From positions 8,503,318 to 8,567,317 of the forward strand of contig NW_024725489.1 in the NCBI RefSeq assembly GCF_018991925.1: DNA of 64,000 nucleotides, written 5' to 3'. The stretch comes from Homarus americanus (taxonomy: Eukaryota; Arthropoda; Malacostraca; Decapoda; Nephropidae). The position numbers and the translations under genes are program-made. Below are positions 35,601 to 47,055 of the stretch, one piece after another. Below the pieces are notes generated by a model. It saw only the letters and a program-made list of their open reading frames with translations, did not search any database and was not told the origin of the DNA. Numbering within the stretch: the stretch's first letter is position 1; each line of letters begins with the position of its first letter.

Positions 35601-38600
35601 ATTCTTCACACCCACACACCACGAGTTACATTCACACCCACACACCACCAGTTATGCCACACCCACACACCACCAGTTGTTATCTACACCACACACCACC
35701 AGTTGTTCTTCACACCCACACACCACCAGTTGTTATCTACACCCACACACCACCAGATATTCACCCCACACACCACCAGTTATTCTTCACACCCACACAC
35801 CACCAGTTATTATCTACACCCACACATGACCAGTTATGCTTCACACCTACACACCACCAGTTGTTATTCCGCCCACACACCACCAGTTATTCTTCACACC
35901 CACACACCACCAGTTATTCTTCACCCACACACCACTAGTTGTTATCGACACCCACACACCACCAGTTGTAATCTTCACCCACACACCACCAGTTGTTATC
36001 TACACCCACACACCTCCAGTTGTTATCTACACCCACACACCACCAGTTATACTCTCACACCCACACCACCACAGTATTCATACCCACACACCAACAGTTA
36101 TGCTTCAGACCTACACACCACCAGTGGATATCTACACCCACACACCACCAGTTATTCTTCACACCCACACACCACCAGTTGTTATCGACACTCACACACC
36201 ACCAGTTGTAATCTACACCACACACCACCAGTTGTTATGTACACCCACACACCACCAGTTATTCTTCACATCCACACACCTGTTGTTATCTACATCCTCA
36301 CACCACCTGTTGTTATCTACACCCACACACCACCAGTTATTATCTACACCGACACACCACCAGTTATTTCACACCCACACACCACTAGTTGTTATCGACA
36401 CCCACACCACCAGTTGTAATCTTCACCCACACACCACCAGTTGTTATCTACACCCACACACCTCCAGTTGTTATCTACACCCACACACCACCAGTTATAC
36501 TCACACCCACACACCACCAGTTATTATCTATACCCACACACCAACAGTTATGCTTCAGACCTACACACCACCAGTGGATATCTACACCCACACACCACCA
36601 GTTATTCTTCACACCCACACACCACCAGTTGTTATCGACACTCACACCACCAGTTGTAATCTACACCCACACACCACCAATTGTAATCTACACCCACACA
36701 CCACCAGTTGTTCTTCACACACCCATACACCATATATCTAATCCCACACACCACCAGTTATTCTTCACACCCACACACCACCAGTTATTATCTACACCCA
36801 CACACACCAGTTATTCTTAACACCCACACACCACCAGTTATTATCTACACCCACACATGACCAGTTATGCTTCACACCTACACACCAGTTGTTATCTACA
36901 CCTACACACCACCAGTTGTTCTTCACACCCATACACCACCAGTTATTATCTAATCCCACACCACCAGTTATTCTTCACACCCACACACCACCAGTTATAT
37001 TCACACCCACACACACCAGTTATTCTTAACACCCACACACCACCAGTTATTATCTACACCCACACATGACCAGTTATGCTTCACACCTCACACACCACCA
37101 GTTATTCTTCACACCCACACACCACTAGTTGTTATCGACACCCACACACCACCAGTTGTAATCTTCACCCACACCACCAGTTGTTATCTACACCCACACA
37201 CCCTCCAGTTGTTATCTACACCCACACACCACCAGTTGTTATCTACACCCACACACCACCAGTTATTCTTCACACCCACACACCACCAGTTATTCTTCAC
37301 ACCCACACACCACTAGTTGTTATCGACACCCACACACACCCAGTTGTAATCTTCACCCACACACCACCAGTTGTTATCTACACCCACACACCTCCAGTTG
37401 TTATCTACACCCACACACCACCAGTTGTTATCTACACCACACACCACCAGTTGTTATGTACACCCACACACCACCAGTTATTCTTCACATCCACACACTA
37501 CCTGTTGTTATCCACATCCTCACACCACCTGTTGTTATCTACACCCACACACCACCGTTATTATCTACACCCACACACCACCAGTTATTCTTCACACCCA
37601 CACACCACTAGTTGTTATCGACACCCACACACCACCAGTTGTAATCTTCACCCACACACCACCAGTTTTATCTACACCCACACACCACCAGTTGTTATCT
37701 ACACCCACACACCTCCAGTTGTTATCTACACCCACACCAGTTATACCACACCCACACACCACCAGTTATTATCTATACCCACACACCAAAGTTATGCTTC
37801 AGACCTACACACCACCAGTAGATATCTACACCCACACACCACCAGTTATTCTTCACACCCACACACCACCAGTTGTTATCGACACTCACACACCACCAGT
37901 TGTAATCTACACCCACACCACCAATTGTTATCTACACCCACACACACCAGTTGTTATGTACACCCACACACCACCAGTTATTCTTCACATCCACACACTA
38001 CCTGTTGTTATCTACATCCTCACACCACCTGTTGTTATCTACACCCACACACCACCAGTTATTATCTACACCCACACACCACCAGTTATTCTTCACACCC
38101 ACACACCACCAGTTGTTATCTACACCACACACTACCAGTTGTTATCTACACCCACACACCACCAGTTATTTTCACACCCACACCACCAGTTGTTATCTAC
38201 ACCCACACACCACCAGTTGTTATCTACACCACACACCACCAGTTGTTATCTACACCCACACACCACCAGTTATTCTTCACATCCACACACCACCAGTTGT
38301 TATATATATCCACACACCACCAGTTATTATCTACACCCACACACCACCAGTTATTCTTCACACCCTTAAACCACCACTTGTTACCTATACCCACACACCA
38401 CCAGTTGTTATCTACACCCACACACCACCAGTTGTTATCTACACCCACACACCACCAGTTATTTTTCACACCCACACACCACCAGTTGTTATCTACACCC
38501 ACACACCACCAGTTGTTATCTACACCCAAAAACCACCAGTTATTCTTCACACCCACACACCACCAGTTATTCTTTACACACACACACCACCAGTTATCAT

Positions 38601-38630
38601 CTACACCCACACACCACTAGTTATGCTTTA
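32655..38630. repeat. Minisatellite of 27-bp period, about 220 copies, with higher-order repeats
   Basis: Unit core CACACACCACCAGTTGTTAT followed by CTACACC. Main variants replace GTTATCTAC by TTCTTCAC, TCGACAC, CTGCACC or CCCCCAAA. Because 27 is divisible by 3, long frames stay open: up to 713 codons, of nine-residue repeats such as HTPPVVIYT. Several overlap in different frames and on both strands, so none is credible as a gene. A higher-order unit of about 450 bp is marked by CACGCCACCAGATAATATC at 33068, 33530, 33975 and 34746. A second, marked by ACTAGTTGTTATCGACAC, recurs between 35930 and 37640. Confidence 0.96.
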
Positions 38631-38633
38631 CAC

Positions 38634-38800
38634 TAGGGTGTGTCATAGGAGGAAGATTAGCTAAAACATGGCCCATCACTTTTTGGTAGATTTTAGTGTA
38701 TATAAACAGAAAATAATTTCAGTTTCAATATTTTGCAACCTTGCTAGGTAAATTTTAGCGTGAAATTTATCGAAAATCTAACGTAGCTGCATTAGTGCAT
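38634..38800. repeat. Left long terminal inverted repeat
   Basis: Starts GGGTGTGTCATAGGAGGA. It pairs with the reverse complement of 41466-41630 through GGGTGTGTCA, GGAGG, AAACAT-GGCCCAT and, further in, GCTAGGTAAATTTTA and GAAAATCT-like words. Gaps of several bases separate the matching blocks. Confidence 0.72.
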
Positions 38801-38918
38801 TACAATTAAATAGTGAACATTGCTTTCTGACTTCATTCTTTAACAACCCAACTAACAATATTTTTTTCTGTTTCAGATTCTGATGCATTTATAAGTTGAT
38901 AATATTTGCGATGGCTGC

Positions 38919-41285
38919 TTGTGTCAGGACGAGGAACCAAAATCCAGCCATCTCAGTCACTATCTTGGGTCTGGGAGAGAGCTCCTGAAGTCGGAGTTGC
39001 CTACATTGAGAGATGCTTTGAGATACGGTGTTTTAATCAGGCAAATCAGTGAAAAGAACCAAAGAACTTACACAAACAAAGACATTGCCAGTGATATGAC
39101 CAAAGCTGTCTTGGCACAGTACACTCTGGCTAACGCTCAGCAAGCCTCCAGTCATAACAAGTCAGAAGAAGATTAGTGAGAGGCTGCTAGCCAGTTGGGG
39201 AAAAGGCAAGAGATATCTCCTGGGAGAGAAAACCTTGCAGTTAATGACAGCTTTGCAAGCAACTGGACCAGTTATTTGACATAATTACTTGCAAGTGCCC
39301 AATTGTTCTCTGTCCTGAGTTTGGATGCGATCGTGACTGTAAATCCAGGCCCACATCTCCTGTGTTGCAAGCGTGAACTGAAGGTTCCTGTGATCGAACT
39401 GGCATTTGTCAAAGCACAGAGAAGACTGGCAGTATAGGGGCTCTCTGTTCTAGCCAAGATATTCCGGGTCAAGAGACAGGAGGCTGCCACAGAGAGACAG
39501 AAGGAGAAGAGTTGCCGAGGAAAAGAGACTTGAGAAGGCCCAGGGTGGGGTAAAAGGCCGATAGTTGGAGTCAAGCTGATTCAAGTTTAATAGCTTCCCA
39601 TGGCTGATCCGAGTGCTGACCGGAGAATGGTGACTTTGTCCCTAACCCAGAAAATAATGATCCCAAACCTTCCAGGCATAACGACCGAAATAGGAAGATA
39701 TCGAGCATAGCTCTGGCCAACATGCGACACCACACTGGTCTCAGAGAAACGCAGAGATAGCAACAGCTGCCTGGATTGACGGTGGTTTGATAACACCTGA
39801 TGATGTTCACCTGTTGATAGATCAAAACAAAGTAAGGAGGCTCAGGGAAAACTTGTCAGTAACCTAGAGGTTTGATAAGGGATAAGAAAATGGAATCAAT
39901 TGTTTGTTCTTTGATGGGAGAAGGGATGACACTAAAGAAGAGTGTTTCATGAGGTTGGAGATTCTGACAAGTTGTTCCTGCCATGGTGAAGGAGGAACAC
40001 TGCTCCTGCTGCAGTGAACCAGGAGGGAAATATTGTGGCATTTCCTCCCAGAAAAGGTAATCAGGAAGCCAGCTGAGATAGTGGCAGATAACGTACATGA
40101 ACTGGCTCAGAGAGGAACGTAGACCAGACCCTGCAGGCCGGTGGAGGGACAGCACCAACACAAGACACAGGGTGGCAAGGGGGGTCATACAGTGGATGGA
40201 GCGGAAGATTGGGAGGAAGCTGGTCTGGATTGTTTGTGACCTCCACACCAACGAGGTTGCCACTCAGACATCTGATCCAGGGCTGGATGGCAAGACTCTT
40301 TCAAACAACAGGTGGTCTGGTCCTCTTGGCAAGATGCTGGACTCTGCCACTGAGTTAGAAATAAATCCGAGCTTTGAAAAAAATCACAGTTGGCCTCCAC
40401 TCGTTGAGCTTGCACATACTGCCGTGGCTGAGTACTGACCAGTACTATGGTTACATGATTTGATGCCATCAAAAGCAAGGGTCATGCCTGATGGGCTTGC
40501 TTTACCTGCGGTGCATTGATCTCACATTCTAGGTGGCTCCACTAGCTTGGCTCCTCGGGTTCTGCAGAATTTGGGTCGCTCATCATAAACTGAAAGGGAA
40601 CCCCAGCTTCACAACCTGAGACTTATTGTCCAATTCATCGTGAGTGTCTACTTGCCAAATTGGTTGACACCAAAAGGTCAAGTCATCTCGTTCTCGAAAG
40701 GTCCGAGGCATGTTCTCTTCCAGCTTGAGCTCCTGAGAGTCAGCCAAGGAAGGTTGTTCCCAGATTATGGGGCAGAACTGTGAGGGAGATCTTCCTGGTA
40801 TGCTCCATCCCGAGGCAGTTCTGCAGACAATGCTCTGCACAAAGGATGAGGAGGAGAGAAGAGTGGCAGTCAAAAAGATCTTGGATATGAGACTTATGAG
40901 AGGATCTGGGCATGACGAATCAGTTGGTGACGATTCCTTCAGGGTCAGGAAGACTCCTGAAGTCAATCTAGGTGCCAAGACCCTCACTGATCTCATAGAT
41001 CTGGATAACATCCAGGCTGGCAGTGAGCCCCCTCTTACCTGCAGCCTCACCAATGTTCAAGTCAGAGCTTTCCTGGACAACCCCATGCATGTCCCTGCCT
41101 GGCCCTCGCACACCCAGAGTATAGAGCATTGTGTACAGCAAGTGAGCGAGGCCAGCAGTCACGTGTACAGCCAGGAGAGGAGGGAAGGCTACATCCGAGC
41201 TCAGGTGGTCAGCAGGGAGGTGATGAGTAGAAACAGAAGCAAGAAAGACATGTTCTCTATGGTGTGCAGCAACACCGGGTCGTAG
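38919..41285 (+). pseudogene. Uncharacterised transposon-borne protein, broken
   Basis: Three open stretches belong together. 38919-39176 includes LKSELPTLRDALRYGVLIRQ. 40097-40438 includes GVIQWMERKIGRKLVWIVCD, then LHTNE and GKTLSNNRWSGPLGKMLDSA. 40767-41285 ends with PAWPSHTQSIEHCVQQVSEA, SSHVYSQERREGYIRAQ and a basic tail. The part between (39180-40090) has stops but keeps Cys-rich text. From memory, proteins with the LHTNELPLRHL and HTQ-x-VER-x-V-x-x-VTEAS signatures are common as unnamed multicopy families in arthropods and cnidarians. A D[ST]TN-x-x motif just before the GVIQWMERK segment could be a catalytic Asp of an RNase H-fold transposase; that is inference only. Confidence 0.6.
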
Positions 41286-41465
41286 TAGTAAAACCGGTTT
41301 TTGTATTTGATGATTTTGTTTTCTAAAGGAATATTAAATTTAATAAATGTGTCAAGATCATTCGTTTCACTATTCTGGATCATTTTCATCCTAATAAATT
41401 AACCTGATACATTTACTTTACTTTAAATAAGCTATTTAGTGGTGTTGGTAAAAGGGTGGGAATAC

Positions 41466-41630
41466 TGAATTTTCATAAGATTTCAAGTTAAAATTTACCT
41501 AGCAAAAAATTAAAACTTTTCAAATCTGAAGATATCACATGATTCTGCACATAGAACTACATCATTAATACCATGGGCCGATGTTTCAAACTCAAAAAAA
41601 AAAAAATTCGCCTCCGTTTGACACACCCTA
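41466..41630. repeat. Right long terminal inverted repeat
   Basis: Inverse of 38634-38800. It contains a 13-A run (about 41595-41607) that is absent from the left copy. The outermost ten bases, TGACACACCC, are a perfect inverse of the left end. Confidence 0.72.
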
Positions 41631-41641
41631 CTGGGGTAATG

Positions 41642-43576
41642 CCCCTTCAATATTACCTTGTAATTCAATTGTCAGTAGGAACATTGTAGAATCTAGTCTC
41701 ATTAAACATAACATGAATTTGAGTAATGGTATGTACAAACTGGACAATTTTGTGATTAAGAAGATTTGCAACAAGGTGAAAGGGTTGGGTCACCCTACCT
41801 TATGATCTGATTATGATGGACACCTGCTGTCCTTAGTGACTTGATCTCACTCTCCTGTACTGTATATACAGTAGCCAGGCCATTGGAGAGTGTGTATGTT
41901 ACAGATGTAACCCGACAAATTCATTATTGGGACAGAGCATGAAACGCCAAGAAATAAATTAAGTACACTGTGGATTTAACTGTTGTTGATTTAGAGGAAA
42001 AAAATAAATTATGATGACAGGTTTTCTGCGGTTGTCGTGGTTGTAAAGTTTTAGTATAAAAATGAGTCACTGCAAAGGGAAATTTGACTTATGAGGAGTT
42101 TTAGAGGCAGTAGAGATATGAATGACATGCTGGGTGACTCTCTCATCCTTGGACTGATAAAGAAAGATATGAATAGTAAATGAAGAAAATAAAATTGAAA
42201 GAAAGGATTATAAATTGATTTCTATACTATATAAACAACGAAAGATGTTTTGTTATAGACAGTGATGTTTATACAATGGATGAGTGATAAATAGATCCAT
42301 GAAAAGATACCGTGGTACTTACTGTATTTATAGGTTGCATGAATATTACAAATAAAATAATGAAAATGCATTAAGGTAATTAAAATTCAATTAGACATAC
42401 AGTATCTTGTAAGTAATCGCAAAAACCACAACAAATTATACATGGAAAATTACACCCTGAAGAGTTTAATAGACTAACGAGACAGAAGCTAAAAAGAGAC
42501 CGGAGGGTGGGAACTCTGCCACGTCAGCCACTGGGTGGGGACAAACTTTAAAGTTTCCAATCACGTCTTCCACAGCTCGCTGCTTCACTGCTGGTCACCA
42601 ATACATTCTGAAAGCACCATACATACAAACAACCTCTTCCCCAGCTTTGATTCTTTTTATCTTTTGTTAGCACAGCTCCCTCGCTGCATACTGCATTTTT
42701 TGTTTAGCCTATGATGAATGTCACCGATGATGAGATATATAATAGGGACCTCTTTGCCGACGCGGAGTCAGTGTGATGGTTGTAGTGAATAGATAAGATT
42801 TGGAAGGAGTCATAAGTGAGACATATATGTAGCCACTCTTGTTTACTTAAGTACCAGAACAGCAACTTTCTAAAAACAGAATTGGACAAAATCGTATTTC
42901 TTTTTATTTAGTAACTAGCTTATCACAATCCTATCATAAATCCAATATTGCCCAGAGTCCTATACTATATAAAGTCCTGTACTATCTACTTTGAGTGGAA
43001 GAATGATACAGCTGTATGACTTGATCAGTACACAGGCCTGGAACAGTGATTTTTTTTTCGCTCATCATGAAGGTAACTCTGTATTGTATCACTAATATAC
43101 ACAGTATATCTCAGGCGGTTTCAGCGACTAAATAATCAAGTTGTCTTGGGTAATTTCTGTACCATTAAATTCATAATTATGAAACTGATGACTAGGCTCT
43201 AAGTCTATTTTAGAGAGTGGACTAAATTGTCGAAAAATAGCACTTAGTCTCATAAATTTGTAAACAGTATTTAATAAAGATTTGGGACAAAGCATTAAAC
43301 AGTTGATTATATTCTCATCACATTATAGCAAACAAAAGATAACAAAATGCAATTATTACACACAATATGTTTTTTTATTAACATAGATAAACTTATTATG
43401 TATGAATTTTTGAATAAAAAACCCACTCAATTCCATACCACAATTTACACAGATACACAAAGATTTATCACTTTTTTCTTTGTCGGACTAGTATAATTAG
43501 TAACCTTGTGACGCGCCTGAAGTTCCTCATTGTTGAAGCGCAGTAATAGTATTATAGCAAAAACTACTCCAAATTT
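41642..43576. other. AT-rich unique DNA, no gene seen
   Basis: About 1.9 kb with many A/T runs. The frame at 41581-41805 starts in the TIR A-run and has no motif. No repeat or RNA gene is recognisable. Confidence 0.55.
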
Positions 43577-43955
43577 GCTGTCACTCGGAATCGAGTATAA
43601 CGATCATCCAGCTATGATACAATGATATGAGTTATTACCGATGTCACCTTCGTTGGTGAGCTATGAGGTGACTCAAGAGACCGATACGGGACCGGTAGGG
43701 TATTTCACAGATGTTGCACATGTAGAGGGTTGCACCTAGTGCGGGAGGGGCGGCAGCAGCGTCTTTCCGGCGTTGGCGCTTGTCTACCTCAGTTTGCAGT
43801 CAGGCTAACTTGAAAGTATTGTCATCTTCTTGTGTGGTGCTATTCCAAGCATTACGATGCGGAGTAATCTTGAAGGGGGCGATTTGGCACTTTTTTCAGG
43901 TTTGTCTTGAGACTATCTTTATACCTTTTCAGTTGCCCGCCAGCACTACACTCCT
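43577..43955 (-). mobile_element. RTE-like LINE 3'-end fragment
   Basis: Matches 30438-30810 over about 370 bases: GTCTTTCCGGCGTTGGCGCT, TTTGCAGTC, GGTGCT and TACCTTTTCAGTTGCC are shared. The minus strand gives the same C-terminal RQRRKDAAAAP motif followed by a C2H2-like finger (YMCNICEI...GLLSHLITH), here in a cleaner frame than in the first copy. It ends with ATGATACAATGATATGAGTT, as copy 1 does, which marks the element's 3' end. Confidence 0.85.
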
Positions 43956-44189
43956 CGCCATTGCATTATGCGCGAGGTGGCCGACGGGAAGTGATCTTTG
44001 CTGAGGCAGGCGTTGTAAGTCTGGCAACGATGGGAGACTCGAGGACACGTCAGCCAGCAATCAAAACGTTCACCAGTTGCCCGCGTAAATTTTGTGAACG
44101 AAGATTTATGAGTTTTATCCCCCCCCCCCGACATTGTCCTTATTTATTGCCACAACGTCCGTTGTTTCTTTGCTTTTTTTTTTGCCACA

Positions 44190-44900
44190 ATGGGCAAGAG
44201 GAAAGATTTGACAAAAGGGCAGATAGCGTAAATTATTAGCCTGCATAAGGGCAAGAAATCTGTAAAGGAAATATCAAGAATTGTTGGTGTGAGTGAACGA
44301 TCAGTTCAGATTTGGATTAAACGATTTCGAGATGACGGCGGGTTGGCAATACTAGTGCATAGCGGACGGCCAGCTGAAGGCTCGAAAAACTTCCCAATGC
44401 ACGATAACTGTTCTTAAGAGGCAACTTGATGCTAATCCACGTCTATCAGCACGGGAATTGAAAGAAAAAACTGAACTTCCAGGTGATGTTTCTGTAAGGA
44501 CCGTTCACCGCCACATACATACATGACGACCTGCAGTTTTGCAGCCACCGCGCACTCAAGAAGCCACTCCTCACCCTTGTCCAGTGGCAGCGTAGGATCG
44601 CTTTTACCAAGGCTAACGCTCAGTGGGATACGACCAAGTGGCAGCACGTGCTGTGGAGTGATGAGGCAACGTTTTCTTTTACTGGAAGTCGTATTTTTAA
44701 TGTGTAAAGATTTAGATTTTTTTGGATTGCCCACGAGGGGGCTAGTTTATTGGGCACCCCCTTACATCCTGTGCAAGGTGAAGCGCAGAAGCGTTTATAG
44801 TGCCCACCGGGGAAGCATGCGGAGTTCATGCTTGACTTTATGACTCATGCATTAAGGGCGCAAAAGCCTGAAGGGTCATGGGTTTTGTCAGCAAGTTACA
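44190..44900 (+). pseudogene. Tc1-type transposase, broken
   Basis: The ATG at 44190 starts MGKRKDLTKGQIA, followed by a stop. The frame continues with a helix-turn-helix (SVKEISRIVGVSERSVQIWI) and the linker SGRPAEGS. After a frameshift come ITVLKRQLDANPRLSARELK and VRTVHRHIH. Another shift gives KPLLTLVQWQRRIAFTKANA and HVLWSDEATFSFTGSR, with the first (W-S-D-E) catalytic Asp of the DDE domain. The second and third catalytic residues are not clear. It cuts and pastes DNA when intact; here at least three breaks kill it. No TIRs were found. Confidence 0.82.
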
Positions 44901-44913
44901 TAAAGTGACAGAA

Positions 44914-45170
44914 TCATGAGTGTGTGGGGGGAAAATTCCCGGTCCAATTTATCTGTTTATGGCAGTGTGGCAGGTCCCTAATAATGTCAAGTGCCAAGCC
45001 TGTCACTAGCAGGAGGGATATCTGGTCAGTGAGGGAAGAGGTATTGGTAACGGCTGGGGACCTGTAGGAGGAGATCATAGGGCAAGTGAGGATGTAGTGA
45101 GAGAGGGTGTGAGAGTCAGTTGACCACAAAGTTTACAAACAGTGCGGCCAGGCTCAGGGTTGCCAATGTA
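44914..45170 (-). pseudogene. Jockey-like LINE ORF2, C-terminal end
   Basis: The minus-strand text GNPEPGRTVCKLCGQ and, one frame over, TDSHTLSHYILTCPMISSYR is the Cys-x2-Cys...His...Cys motif that closes ORF2 in Jockey-type LINEs. The reverse transcriptase and endonuclease between this and ORF1 are missing, so the copy is internally deleted or rearranged. Confidence 0.72.
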
Positions 45171-46714
45171 CTAGGTGTGGCAAAGTACAGTGGGGGTGGA
45201 GGTGATATGGTGTGGTGGGACAGGTACAGTAGGGGTGGAGGGAGGCACATGGGCATTGACAATATTGAGGGACATACCTTTTAGTGTGATTGTGATGGCG
45301 GTGGGGTACGGGTAGCCAGGGGTGGTGTCCTCAGGTCCAATAGGTAGCCCTGGTGGAGACAGCGCAGACACAGAATCGGGCGCGGCTTGTGGTGGGTGGA
45401 GGACAGGTTGAGGCACCACGTGTCGTGAAGATGAGGCAGGACCTTCCTGGGGGGGCAGCATGACACACCAGGGCAGGCCGGTAGGCACTACACCAGTAGT
45501 GAAGGCCGCCGGCGGTGGAGTAGGCCGTGAGCAGCGGGAGCTTACAGGGGGACTACCAGCTTGTGTCAAACCAGAAGAGAAGAATGACTGGGTGGCAACA
45601 GAGGGCAAGAGTAGGTCGGAGATGGTGGAACAGAGTGTAGCGAAGAGTTTTTCAATATGGTTGGTACATTCTTGGAAGAGGGATATGATCTGTGTCATGT
45701 CACTGGAGGGGGGTTGTGGGGGGTGCACCGGTGGGAGCACAAGGCCTGACAGCGTCAGAGTACAGACGGGGAGGAGGCCCAATTGTAGTTGAGTTTGGAG
45801 ACGGCCGGGACTGCTGTGTTGCAGCCAGGTGAGGCCAGGCAGGGGCAGTGTTGTTGAAGAAGGCGTTGCTGGAGACAGAGGGGACAGAGGTGTGCCCTGG
45901 AAGATTCGAGGGGGGTTGGGTAGACGTGCTTCGGGGAGGCTTTTCCCCTGGGACAGACGGGCGATTGGGGCATTGCCGTGAGTCAGCCCACACCACCCCT
46001 ATTAAAGTGGTCTTTGATTTTCTGGGCACAGGCGGCGGAGTTATGGTACGTGAACAGATGCGACATCTTCGACGTTCACTTCGGCAGCAGGCAGTGAAGA
46101 TGTGACCCCAATGAAAACATAAAACACAAAATGTGGGCCCAGGATGATAGGCTTCTGCATACAGTAGGGGAGGAGTGGGTGGGCTTCCACAGTGGTTGGG
46201 CATTCCCTTTCCTTCTACTTGACAATGACGGCAGCTTGTGGAATTTTCCCCGGGTAATGTCGACGAATACTGAGTATACTAGAATTAAAGTCACGCCCAT
46301 CTTCGATGTCAGCGTATAGGGCGAAACGTTTCACTAGGATGTCGCAACATTCATCAGCGTTTACTAGGGGGGCACCAGAACAACCTCGTCAAAGCTAACA
46401 GTATTAAATGTTTCATAGACCTCAGGAGACTGACACTTGATAAAGTTCTGGTTCTTACCTTGTCGGAATTGAATGATGAGACCATGCTGTCTGCAGTACT
46501 TCATCATCCAATTAAAGCGCAGATTAAGCTTATGGTTGGCAGAGGGCAGGGTGATTGGGTCCGTGGCATTAGTGTTTCCACTCCGGCTAGTGTTTCCCAT
46601 AGAAACATTACCGTCACTGTCATAATCACTGGGATCTGACTCTTGAAGGGTGTTGGATTCAGTATGACCAGGGGAGTTGGCGATGGCATCCGTATCAGAG
46701 ATGTCTGCGTCCAT
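45171..46714 (-). pseudogene. Jockey-like LINE ORF1 (gag-like, zinc knuckles)
   Basis: The frame from 46714 starts MDADISDTDA, is acidic and reaches GLIIQFRQGKNQNFIKCQSP and FDEVVLVPP. After frameshifts the text continues into a knuckle region, CVLCFHWGHIFTACC and RRCRICS (45990-46140), and then a long Pro/Ser/Thr-rich tail (45171-45782). This order, RRM-like region then C-x2-C-type knuckles, is that of ORF1 nucleic-acid-binding proteins. The breaks at about 46360 and 46080 are single-base shifts. The tail is unusually long and proline-rich. Confidence 0.75.
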
Positions 46715-46769
46715 GAGAAAGCCTCTTCTGGGACGTTTGTGGGACGATCAGGAAGTCAAGAGCACCTAT

Positions 46770-47055
46770 TGATGGTTACAAGTGTTCCCCAAAGAATGCA
46801 GTGATGGGTAGGGAAACACTGAGTAACACTGAAGTCCGTTTATTATGGATGAGAGAAATACAAGTGGTGACTCGCGTGTGCCATGCACGGCTCACACAGT
46901 CAGACTGAGGCTGCCTTGCCATATGGCAGCCTCGGGGCAATGTTGCCACATAACACGCAGTGTTGCCACGTGATGATATATATAAATGCTACTCGGCACA
47001 GTAGCTTATATACAGGGTTGCTACTCGGCACAGTAGCTTATATACATAACCTACA
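46770..47055 (-). repeat. 3' LTR
   Basis: 286 bp, plus-strand ends TGATGGTTAC and CATAACCTACA. It aligns with 49384-49758 except for an 89-bp insertion in the latter. On the element strand it starts TGTAGGTTATG. It carries two tandem copies of a TATATAAGCTACTG-type module. Confidence 0.9.

Larger units (their letters stand above)
38634..41630 (+). mobile_element. DNA transposon-like unit with long TIRs and an uncharacterised ORF
   Basis: The ends are TA/GGGTGTGTCA (38634-38645) and TGACACACCC/TA (41619-41630). The inverted similarity continues inward for about 165 bp, including a GGCCCAT word and a TTGCTAGGTAAATTTTA block present at 38746-38762 and, inverted, at about 41488-41504. Between the TIRs lies one broken protein-coding region on the plus strand. 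TA may be the target duplication or part of the TIR. Flanks outside differ. The left end abuts the 27-bp minisatellite directly. I do not recognise the superfamily. Confidence 0.7.

Noticed and set aside
33261..35938. Very long open frames (656 and 713 codons) of HTPPVVIYT/HPHTTSCYL type
   Set aside because: They are products of a 27-bp tandem repeat; several frames and both strands are open at once, and there is no start context, signal or domain.
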